NCBI GenBank assembly: GCA_035048495.1
Contig: CM068544.1
Span: 11,836,138-11,900,137 of the forward strand
From: Euptelea pleiosperma
Lineage: Eukaryota; Streptophyta; Magnoliopsida; Ranunculales; Eupteleaceae
DNA length: 64,000 nt
Direction of reading: 5' to 3'
The notes below the pieces were generated by a model. It had not been told where the DNA came from. It saw only the letters and a program-made list of their open reading frames with translations, and did no database searches. The first letter of the stretch is position 1. Each line of letters begins with the position of its first letter. The position numbers were made by a program, and so were the translations under genes. This document shows positions 24,806 to 35,036 of the stretch, in pieces.

Positions 24806-25772
24806 TAGCTTCTCTCCTCTTTTCAAATTCCTCTCACCTTAAGAAAATAATTTTTATTTTCGAAATGTCCTCACCAAAAAAATAATTTCCATTTTCAAAA
24901 GAAAATGTTTTGGAAGAATAACAAATCATTTTCCATGTTGCCATCTATTTGCCCACAATCTTGCTGGCCATTGGATGAGAGGGAGAACATGTGGCGATAG
25001 GAGTTGATTATCGGATGATGAGGAATGGATGGTGATGATCGGATGGATGATCTACTGGCTATCAGACGACAAACTAAGATGGCGATGATTGGACGGATCA
25101 TCGGACGATGGAGATTGACCAAGATAGGTCGTAGGATCGAGTGACTGAGGTGGGAGAGAGGATCGGATGATTTGAATTTATGAGTAGAGAGAGAATATTG
25201 ATGGTTTAGAGAGAGGAGAGAGAAAATATTATAAAATGAAGAGAAAGTGCTAGCAGATGGTCTTGAACCCTGGTCTTTGACTTGGTCTTCTTCAAGCTTT
25301 ACTAACTGGACAAGTCTTCATCTTGTGTTAGTTGATTGAACTTTATTCTCTTTAATCTCTTCTTGGGGTGCTTGGCTCTCCTCCTCTCTTGATATTCTCT
25401 CAGGCTTTTCCGACTCTCTAGTTCTTTCCACTCTTGGCCTATATCTTTTTATCCTTAGCTCGTTGGCTTTTTAACGTTGATCATCGGCTCTTGGAGGTTA
25501 ATTATGGGCCCGCATTCTGTCAAAATCGTTTGATTGGTGTCTCTGCGATAGAAAAAGCACGTAATGAGACTTGATCAAAATGACTTAATATCTAAACTTC
25601 CGAGAATGTGTGTAATTCATGCAAATAACTCATTTTATCCAGAAAAGCGTGTTCTCCGCAATGGAGGAAACTTTTACGTAGAAAAGTTGATAAAAATGAT
25701 AATTTTACGTAGGAGAGTGCAATAACGCTAAAAGGATAATTGCTTAAAATAAGCACTTTTGAGTGAATATCA

Positions 25773-26271
25773 TTATATAATTTTATATAAATATACTAGA
25801 GATCTAAATCATTGATTTATTTAGACTATGCTTCATGCTTATCTTTTAGTCTTTATACAATGCATGCTATTTATCTACTTATATTTCTGTACCTTTGTCA
25901 TTCTATGACAAAAAGGGGGAAGAAAAATCATATGAGGTAAGCTAGTAGATGCATGAGCTATGGGAGAGAAATTTAGAGGGAATAAAATTGTTCATTATTT
26001 TACCTATTTCTCTACCTGTGATGTGCATAATTAACTCACTACAGTGCTTAATTATTTTATATATTTCTGCTGATGATATTACATGGTATATTTTGATGGA
26101 AGAATGTGTAGGGAACAGATCAAAACTTTTATTCCATTATCTGTTTGTTAACTTCAAAAAATTGTGAGATAGTGAGTGAATCATGTAAGAGGGTGGTATT
26201 ATAATTCTTTATTTTTGTTTACCCTCTATATGATTATATATTTTTGTTACGGAATTGCCAAATGGGGAGAT
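25773..26271 (+). mobile_element. 3' internal end of a SIRE-like copia element
   Basis: Unrelated to the Athila sequences on either side. It contains TGACAAAAAGGGGGAAG (about 25907-25923), a phrase seen downstream of the coding region in SIRE/Maximus-type copia elements, and ends with a polypurine tract AAATGGGGAGA directly before TGTAAAG (26272). No pol remains in the window because f3 cut the element at 25772. The small frame at 25949-26167 has no recognisable similarity and is probably not coding. Confidence 0.55.
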
Positions 26272-28217
26272 TGTAAAGAATATTTTCATATTCTAGCTTG
26301 GCAAAGATTTTGTGTAACATAAAACATTCATGTAACCTTACCTACGAGCACCAGTGTAGTGTTAAAGATGTCGTGGTACGTAAACTTCACCGCTACATGA
26401 AGACTAGAAAATAGAGACAACAAGGATCAGACGGTTGACAACAGAAGTCATCTGAGTAACTGCCCATTTGTAGGTTATAGATCGTGTAAGCTTGCTTAGG
26501 AAGGTAAGTGACCTAGTAGCCATAGGAATAGGTTTTAAAATGAATAAAATATAATGGTCAAACTTAGTCATGGACAGACCTGACTCTAAGTCAAGATTAT
26601 TGACTTCTGGGAAAGTTCGATCGATTGGAGACCTCTATGAAATCGATTGGACTCTACGAGATGGAACTTAATTGAAGCCAATCAATTGGTTACTTCTGTG
26701 AAATCGATTGGAGCTTATAGGACAGAAACTTATTTAAGTTCGATGGATTGGACTATGTACAATCAATTGGATTTACGAAGAAAAACCCATCCGTACAAGA
26801 CCAATCGATTGGACCCCGAGTACAATTGCTTGGAATTAGCCCAATTGACTGGACCCAAAGTATGATTGATTGGACTTCACACAGATTGAGTCTTTTGCAG
26901 ATCCAAAATTCTAGTCTACACTTACCCTACTTTCTAATAGACTCTGGGCTACGAATTCTATAAATATAACTCCTCTCTAACCTTATAAAATACACTTCTA
27001 AACTTTAGAATATAGAGAAGAAAGTTTTATTTATCAAGAGTGTCTATTCAAAGAGCAAAAAGCCTTTAGTTCTCATAAATATCTTGTGTACTTTTTCTCT
27101 TCTAGATTAAAGCCAAAAGCTTGATCTCTTACTCAGTTTAGGTCTTCTACATAGATACTTGACCTAGTAGCTTGAGAGTACCAGTGCGTCTCAACACTAT
27201 TTGAGCGACTTAGGGTTCAGGGTGTACTGAATCCTTCACCTTTAGCAAAAGTTGGAAAGTTGAGAATTAAGATCGGAGTGGCTGATCGAAGGTAAGTTTG
27301 GGGAGTACCAAACTGAACAAGTGGACAAGGCTTCTTGACTGGGAGGGCACGCGTGGATTCGTAGCGTTGACTTAGAGGACGTGAACGCATCGGTAGTAGG
27401 CCATGGCTAAGGTTGGAAGCTGCAATTGCAACGGTGCTGCGTAGGTAACCTTTGTTTCGTTTAACTTTCTAGCTAGTGATACTTTCCGTCTGGACGTGGT
27501 CCCGTGGTTTTCCTTGGCTAAGGTTTCCACATAAAAACTCTGTCTTGTGGGTGTTTGATTGTTGTTCCGCTAAATCTATTGATTAGATTAAACGACGAAA
27601 AGACAATATACCACGGAGGTATATTTGATTTGAGTCGGTTGTGATAATCTTTTTATCAATCAACTAAAGCATGCAATTTATCACCTTACCTTGACCAGTA
27701 AACCTGTCATAGGTTAGATTAATTTTTTGAATAACCTAATCACCCCTCCCTTCTAGGTATTTTTGATTAAAGAGAACGGACCGGTTATTTTTCAATTCTC
27801 GTTAGTTGAATGAGTTGTGGATTATAGATCCATGATAAGAGTGATTATCTGATTAAAAGTCTACTAGCCTAGGCTAACTCTCTGGGTGAACGCACAGCGA
27901 TTCTCGTTAGTTGAGACAAGGGTTATCTTAGTTGATTGATTATTTATTTCGATTGAATATGTTATAATGCATGATTTAAATAATAAATTATTACTCGTGT
28001 TGAGTATTGGACAATGGATGTAAGTGCGGAGTCACCGAACCACTATAAATCTTTATCATGTGTGATTGTGATTGTTTGCATATCTTGTCTCAAATTCACC
28101 TATCTCTTTACTATGTGCATGATCCGTAGAGTGTGATCATTAAATTTAAATCCAACTATAATCCGTAGAGAAATTATAAATTGTCCTATTCATCCCCCCC
28201 GCCCCCCCTCTAGGACA
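26272..28217 (+). mobile_element. Probable 3' LTR of the SIRE-like copia element
   Basis: It starts TGTAAAG after the polypurine tract and is taken to end ...CTAGGACA at 28217, giving TGT...ACA termini and a 1946-bp LTR, plausible for SIRE-type elements. Supporting details are the C-rich stretch CCCCCCCGCCCCCCCTCTAGG just before the end, a pattern familiar from copia LTR ends, and an array of imperfect CAATCGATTGG palindromes at 26618-26880. The right boundary is an inference: without the 5' LTR I cannot align the two ends. Confidence 0.55.
26618..26880 (+). repeat. Interspersed CAATCGATTGGA motif array in the copia LTR
   Basis: About ten copies of an 11-12-bp imperfect palindrome (ATCGATTGGAC, CAATCAATTGG, CAATCGATTGG, CAATTGACTGG and variants) are spaced 15-60 bp apart. 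The spacing is irregular, so this is a motif cluster rather than a simple tandem repeat. It lies in the first third of the LTR (U3). Confidence 0.75.
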
Positions 28218-28810
28218 TATCGTGGTAATTAAAAGGGAATTTCAAAAGTTAAACACTAGCTGCATCCTAGTTTATGCCTTTGTTAACAACCTAAGAATCC
28301 TCCATATAATCATTGTTTATTCTTTTGTAAACAACTTCCTGGAGATCCTCATTGTAATTCTATCTAATGGGAAACTCTATAAATATTAAGTCAAAATGCT
28401 TTGTACCACATATGGTGATAAACTTCAAACAAGTGTTTTAAAACTCATCGAGTCAACTTGAACGAGTTTCGAGTTGACTCGACTCTGCAAGATTCTGGAT
28501 TGACTCGATGTGGAACTTAGTTTTGAAAGACTCGATCAAGTTGTGAAATGACTCATCGAGTTTCTCGAAAACTTGACTAAAATCGGCTCGATCAAGTGGT
28601 CTTTTTTCTTCTTTATTCTTATCTCTGGTTTTCTGGTTTCAACTCTTTAGAAATGCCCTTGTTCTGGCCACCATGAGCCTAGAAGGCGACAAGTGGCTGG
28701 CAATCTTGACCGCACCCCGACGGCACTATGAGCGCTAACACCTTTTTTGGTTTCTCCTCGGTTCCTCCGGTAAACAAAAGAATTTTTTATTTTTTGTTAC
28801 AATTGGTAAA
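28218..28810. other. Unassigned sequence between the copia LTR and f5
   Basis: About 590 bp with no convincing ORF. It includes a patch rich in GACTCGA/TCGAGT words (about 28445-28600) that may be a decayed repeat. Five bases before f5 (GTAAA, 28806-28810) would be its left target duplication. This is the only stretch in the window that could be non-LTR host DNA. Confidence 0.5.
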
Positions 28811-29399
28811 TGAAAGTAGGGTTTTCCATGTCGTTGGATTCGGAAACCCTAGAATCAACACATTTGTAATAGATCCGATTTTTATCCTGCAAGATTAAAC
28901 AATTCTTTGCATAGTGGAAAGTGTCGGATGTCAATCCACACTCGGGATTATTTAGCCCAATTAAGAATATGAAATGATGGATTTTTCTCAGAAGTTGCTA
29001 AAAAGAACAATGATGGAGAGATGAAAATTGGCATTAAAACATAATTTTCGAGAGATTGTATCCAACGAATTAAAACAATGAACCAGGAAACATAACAAGC
29101 TTGAAATAGCAATTGAACTTTTTCATTAAGACATTAAAAGAAAATCTCCATTACAATTAATCAAAGTCAAACTAACATGAGCCAAAAATAAAATAAAGAA
29201 AAACAAATTAAACCCTAGTGAAGATTTAGAGAGAGAAAGTTAATCTAGAGAGAGAAAATGAGAAAAGGCCTAGAGAGAGAAAGACTTAGAGAGAGAGAAC
29301 TAGAGAGACAAAAGAGGAGATTTTCTCACCATGATGGATGGATGCCCGGCAACACGAAGGATTCGTGGACTGCCAGTGCACTTGTACATGGCTAAGGTG
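28811..29399 (-). mobile_element. f5: 3' end of an Athila-like LTR (minus), interrupted by M1
   Basis: It begins TGAAAGTAGGG at 28811 (complement of the LTR end), then the conserved terminal block with the CGTTGG and GGAAACCCTAG words and the CTCTCTAG-tract region. It is cut at 29399 by the M1 LTR, which starts TGAAATTAGGG. The remainder should lie beyond the right end of M1, off-window. AGGTG (29395-29399) is the predicted left duplication of M1. Confidence 0.75.
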
Positions 29400-32300
29400 T
29401 GAAATTAGGGTTTTTCCGCGTCGTTGGTTACGGAAACCCTAAAGTTCAACAATATTTGTAAATTCTCCGAATTGGTTCACTTAATCTGCAAAAATGCAGA
29501 CTTGCACAGTGGCTCGTGTCGGATATCGTCCGCATTTGGGGTTAGGGCAAAAATAAGAACAAATTAACGAAAATTTTGCTAAAAATGATGGAAGGGTGAG
29601 AATGGTGGAAATCAAGATTAAAACAATCTTTTTTGTGAGACTTTATCAACTAATTAGCATAAATCAAATAGAACGAGAACACAATGAATAACGATATTTC
29701 AACTAAATTTAATAATTCCTCAAGTGTTTACAAAAATTGAATAAATGAAATGGAAATCAATCTAGAAAGCAAAATTAAAGAGAGGAAAAAGTAGAGAGAG
29801 AAAATAAATAGGTAGAGAGAGAAAGTGGGATTTAGATAGGGAAATGGTTGCAAGTAGAGAGAGAAACTCAAGAGATCTAAAGAATGAAGAGAGATAAAGA
29901 GGAGAGGAAATGAATCAAACCTTGGGCTTACTCATAGAGATTGGTCACGGTCAAATGATGATCATGAGAGTTGTATGTTGCTGTCCAGGTGGCAACTCAA
30001 TGGTGATATGGGCAGCATTTTCAATGGTGCAAGACAACACCAAAACTGTGGAGAATGGTGTTGTACCTTACCAATGATAACGAAAGCCTGTTTTCCCGAA
30101 GTGTTGCTGGTTTGGCCAGTAGATATGGTGACCTGGCTTGCTGGTATGCAATGGAGGACCTCAGCCAACTAGGTGGTGTGGTTCGGCCAAGGTAAGGTGG
30201 AGATTTCACTGGAGAGGTTGGTGATCAACAAAGATTGTGGTTGATGTCCTTTAATTGCAGGCAAAGAGGAGGTGGCCAACAAGTTAGAGGAAGACACCTG
30301 GAAGAGAGAAGAGGTCCTGGTATATCCAGCAATGAGAATGAAGGAGCCTAGCAGCTTTTGAGATGGGGAGAACTGGTGCATCAACTGTGTGCTGCACTGT
30401 GGATGGAGGGAGAGAACTGGTTGTCAAACAGTGTTGCAGGCTTGCAACACCACTGAGCAGCAGGTTTTCTTTGTGAAAGATGGAGGGATGAGGCGGTCCA
30501 AGGACTGCAAGGAAGTACAGTCTGCGAGAGAAGAGGTTGCTAGTGCGTGAATGAGGAGAGGGTGAGGTGATAACAGTGATGACTGTTGACGGCAAGGTGG
30601 TGTTGTGGTTCTTGCAATGGTTGTGAAGGTGGAGGAGATGAAGCTCGCAGGTGCCTGTTCTAATGGGGAAGACCACCGTCAAGAAGGATTTGCAGTCCGA
30701 AAGCTTGATGGATTGGATTGAATACAACCTTGTAGTAGCAGGTGAGGTGGAATGGTGGTGATTTAGCTGCACCACGTGGTGTTGGAAGTGCTCTAGAAGG
30801 TGAATGGAGTGCAGATTCCGGCGAGCTTCTCGCCGGAATCAATGGTGGCTGGTTGGAGAATATGGAGTTGCAACCTGCAACTCCTGTGGAAGAACAGGAA
30901 GAAGAAGAAGAAGAAGAAGAAGAAGAAGAAGAAGAAGAAGAAGAAGAAGAAGGTGGAGGATTAACTCCGGTTGGAGTTGCAGATTCCGGCGAGCTTCTCG
31001 TCGGAATTAATGGTGAGGAGAGGTGGGGGGTGCTGGCTGTCACACAGCCACCCAAAATCTTCGAAGGAGAGGTGAGAGAAGAGAAGGGTAAGAAGATCTG
31101 GAGTTTTAGAGGGGGAGAGAACCGAAACTGCTGAGCAACCACGTTGTTGGCAAACAACGATGCCGCAGATGGTGGCTGGTGTGCCCACGGGAGTTGCAGA
31201 CCTGCAACTCAGTGTTGCAGGTCGGTGGAGTGTTGGTCGTGCTTGGAAGTCAGCACTTGGGAGGAGAGAACGATGCAGATCTGGTCTGCACACCTTGTGA
31301 ATCCGATCTACTATTGGTTGGTCTTGATGCACTGGTTGTGGGAGAACGGTGGTGCAGATGACGTGGTGATCAGACTCACCAACAGCAACGTGATGGAGAT
31401 AACTCCAGCAACGGTATTTCAGAGATGATTTTGCTGGGTTTGCATGTGCTGTGCTGAGGAAGAGCAGATTGTTCCCGGTTTTGACAACACCTTTTCTCGG
31501 TTGATGATTTGCAGCTTGAAAGGGAGAGATTGAGGAAGAAGTTGCAAGTAGAAAGAAGAAGAGATTAGGAGAATTGAGGGGGAAGGAACCAACCTTCTAA
31601 GGGAACCGTGGGTTCCTCTTATAGTTTTTAGGAGAGGAGTAGTGACTAGGAGAGAGAATTGTGGAATTAGTTGGAGAGGTTGAGGGAGAATTGGTCTTGT
31701 GAAGACCATTTCTCTCTCAAGCAAAGGTGGTGTGGGTTTCTAAGGAATGGACTTTGGGCCATGAGGTTATTGGGTTATGAATCCATAGGCCTTGGGCTAT
31801 TAAATGGGTAGGTCCAAGGCCATAGAGTTGGGCCAAGGAAATTGCCACATGTCGGCCAGTGGGCCACAGGGATAATGGACCGAAGGATTGGGTATGGGTC
31901 ATGGGCATGGGCATGGGCTCAAGGATAAGCGCCCCTAATGGACCAAATGGATATGGGCCTCTTGTGAGGCCATGGGTTAGGGTGCATTTGGCTGGCAGGG
32001 GAAAAAATGGTAAATGAGCCCAAAACACCATGGGCTCTAGGACGGGTTATAAGGCCGTGGGCTTCCAATTTGCTTGTGGGCCACTTGGCCATGGGGGCTG
32101 TTAGATGATGGAACTATGATAATTGGATGAGATGAGGTGGTGGTTTGACTCGGTCCACAATTGGCGGACCGTAGGATCTGGAGAGATCCAACGGTCAGAT
32201 GAAAGATCTAACGGTCGAATTGAAGATCTACCGGTAGAAGAACTATGAGAGATGGAATAAAGCTAAAGGAGAGAAGATATAAAGTTAGATGATGGAGATC

Positions 32301-32976
32301 GGAGGGTTATGATGATCGATATAAGGATCGGATGGTAGATCTGGGGATCTAATGGTACGATGAGACGATCTATGGGTTAGATATTAGAGTCTAGAGAGAT
32401 GGAGAGAGAATTAGGAGAGAGGAGAGAGAAAATAATACAAAATAATGGCAAAAGAGCTGGCGGAGGGTTATGAACCCTGATCTTCAATATAATCTTCCGT
32501 CGGCTTTACCAATTACGTAAGCCGTCATTTTATGTCAGTTGGTGTGGCTTTGAATCACTTTAGCTCGTCTCTTGGTCTTCAGCTTTTCCTCTCTCTTGGT
32601 TCTTTATCTGGCTCTACGATCTTCTGACTTGACCCGTTCTTGGCCGGTATCTTCTTGTCATAGCTTGTTGACTCCTTAGGCTTTAATATTAGACTTCTAT
32701 GGTTGATCATGGGCCAGCAAGTCTCGAAAATCGCCCGATCAGGTTTCCTGCGAGAGAAAAGCACGTAATGAGACTTAATCAAAACGACTTTATATCTAGA
32801 CTATCCGAAATGCGTATATTTCATGCAAATAGTCAATTTTCGTTTAAAGATTGCGCTCTACGCATTGGAAGAAACTCTTACGTGAAAAAGTCGACGAAAA
32901 GACAAGTTTTACATAGGAGAATGCGACATCGCTATAAGGATAATGACTTAAAATAAGCACTTTTGAGCGAATATCA
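29400..32976 (-). mobile_element. M1: 3' LTR (minus) of an autonomous-type Athila-like element
   Basis: It runs from TGAAATTAGGG (29400) to GCGAATATCA (32976), 3577 bp, longer than the other copies because of an extended U3. It is directly followed by the complement of the polypurine tract (CAACCCCCAACTAGCATATT) and the M1 internal region, which identifies it as the 3' LTR. It contains palindromes at 30864-30884 and 31190-31210, a GAA microsatellite (30898-30952), a TATAA-like promoter box near 31615, and the tRNA-like module on the minus strand at about 32465-32530 with T-arm AGGG-TTCATAA-CCCT. No genes are apparent; the frames at 30660-31157 are LTR artefacts. Confidence 0.85.
30898..30952 (+). 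repeat. (GAA)n microsatellite in the M1 LTR
   Basis: About 18 GAA units. The same relative place carries CTT repeats in N2 (44271-44312, 44437-44470 and 52689-52749), so an expansion-prone GAA/CTT tract is a family feature. Confidence 0.85.
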
Positions 32977-35036
32977 CAACCCCCAACTAGCATATTGACA
33001 ATCCCTGGCAATTATTGCGAAATAAGTGAGCTAAAAAGGGCTTGACAGAACATGCTAGCAAACTTATTTGCATTACTCAGAAAAAATTCCGTTTTGTCTG
33101 ATTATTTGAAGGATGTAAGAAATCATTCACAAATTAGAACTAATCAGCAAAATACAACACTTCTACAAATGGACCTTCAAACAAAAGATTACTCAGACTC
33201 AGTGTGTGTGTGTGTTCAACATCATCCTTATCTGATAGTAGAGATATTTGGATCTCCTTAGAGACTCTATGCCTCGACCTCAATCCTCACTTGTATACCA
33301 CTCAGAAGTGAATCACTCAGAAATGGTTTTATACTTTTCTTTCAAACTATATGTGAGGAGATGAATATAAAAACTGGCAAACGTCTCACATATATAGTTC
33401 TTGAATGGAGGATATAAGAAGATTTAAGATCTTATGATTGGAATGTCATATCACTTAAGAACGTCGGATCAAACTCTATAATTTCTCTTTTCTCCATTCT
33501 CCACACTTGATGATGGTACAAATCTAGAATCAAATAGGACTTATATAGGTTATATTAAGGCTTAGGATAGGTTCAGAAAAGAAGGATATTCTGGTATTCA
33601 AAAATTCTGAGAGGGTATCTCACTATTCTTTGCAATTTTTCCCAGGGGTAATATTTTCTTGATTTTTCTTCTTTCCTTTTTTCCAATTTTTTTTGTCTTT
33701 TTGGATATTCTTCAACCTTTTTCAAATTCTTTTTCCTTTCATTCTTTCTTTTTTATCATGTTTCTTTTCAGCACAAACCATTTGTTTTCTTTTCTTTTCT
33801 TGGTGTAATCATACCAAATACTCTTTGATCCCTCTCAGAAGTAGGTTATCGTATTGAACCCTTTTTGGGATTGGGTTTTTGGTTGATGGGTTTAACAAGA
33901 AAAGGTTTTCATCAAAAGGCTCAAAAATAGTTTCTAATGGTATAAATGTTAGGGAAGCTAAAAAGTTTGATTGGTTAGAAAGATGGCCTATATCATTTTC
34001 TAGGGTTTGTACTTTCATCTTCGATGTCTCGAATGGATATAGAGAAGATTCTTTCTGTAATAATCCGAATTTGATGTCGTTCTGAGTTCCATGACCAAAG
34101 CAAGGGTTAATGAGATCACTCAATGGAAATATTTGGGAAGTAGAAGAATTGTGAGTCATCTTGTGACTCAGAATAATTTTATTACCCTCAGAAATAATGA
34201 AAAGATCAAAAGCTCACTGGGTTTGGTCTCCACAATTGTTCTTCTTGGATCTCTGGATAATCTAAACTTCGGATAATTCTGACGTTAATATGTGAACATT
34301 TTTGCTGAATCTGAGTTTTCAAAGATTTTTCAATCCACTGTAGTAATGTTTGCTTTCAAACTGAATGAAGAGCTAATAAGTGATTTTTCAAAATAGACAT
34401 CTTTTTCAATAAATAGACTTTTTGAAAATTTTGTACTCATCATTGTAAAGGATTTGAAAAGCATTTCGAAAGTACTCAGAAAACTTTGTAAAACACAGGT
34501 TATCACCCCAAAATACATCTTTTTCTCATTTTTCTCAAAATTTTTATTTATTTATTTTTTTTATTTTTTTTATTTTTTTTATTTTTTTTATTTTTTTTTA
34601 TTTTTTATTTTTTATTATTTTTTATTTTTATTTATTTTTTATTTTTTATGAAGACATGAGTTTTGATAAATCCCCACCCCCAACTGAAATACAGCACCGT
34701 CCTCGGTGCTCTGACCGGGACAAAAATGTATGAAAACTCTGAATGTGATGCATGTTAGAGGAAGAATTATACCAGTATGGCTGAGATTTGGTGATACCTG
34801 ATGGTAGTGAGAGGAATTGTACCTGTATAGCCATAATAATATATGAAATATAAGAATTATGCATGTGACTCGATGACTTTAGGAATACCGGAATTGCCTT
34901 TCCGAAAGCGCTAAGTTTTATGTCTTCAGCCAGACACAACGGGGGTGAAATTCACCCCCAACTAAGTTGGAGCTCAGAGAGACCGACAGAAACATCAGTC
35001 TTCATATATTGGATCAATAAAATCTATCTCGAAGGT
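32977..35036 (-). mobile_element. M1: 3' non-coding region between integrase and 3' LTR
   Basis: Collinear with P1 239-2135 and N2 49670-51540. In order from the LTR it holds the polypurine tract, a GT run (about 33200-33216), a degenerate ORF patch (33809-34159 minus), a T-rich low-complexity stretch (about 34541-34650), the AGCACCG hairpin (34693-34710) and the perfect GGGGGTGAA/TTCACCCCC inverted repeat (34941-34959). The integrase frame ends soon after. No separate gene can be supported. Confidence 0.8.
34941..34959 (-). other. Perfect 9-bp inverted repeat just after pol in M1
   Basis: GGGGGTGAA, one central base, then TTCACCCCC. N2 has GGGGGTA/TACCCCC (49671-49691) and P1 GGGGTG/CACCCC at the same place, with paired bases changing together. 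Confidence 0.75.

Larger units (their letters stand above)
21714..25772 (-). mobile_element. f3: Athila-like LTR (minus), 3' end missing, invaded by f4
   Basis: It starts abruptly mid-LTR at 21714 (no TTTCA end) and runs, apart from f4, to a proper LTR start complement GAGTGAATATCA at 25772. The U3 resembles S4: the complement of its GGCAATAGGGAAAATGATTT region appears near 24890-24960. The tRNA-like module is on the minus strand at about 25257-25330. Beyond 25772 is copia-like sequence, so this LTR was inserted into the copia element. The predicted duplication is TTATA (25773-25777); the partner cannot be seen. Confidence 0.75.

Noticed and set aside
28445..28600. A tandem repeat or DNA transposon end in the GACTCGA-rich patch
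   Set aside because: Words recur but without constant spacing, terminal inverted repeats or target duplications that I can identify.
30660..31157. Frames with poly-Glu or poly-Ser runs
   Set aside because: The runs are direct translation of the GAA microsatellite in the M1 LTR, and both strands are open for the same reason.
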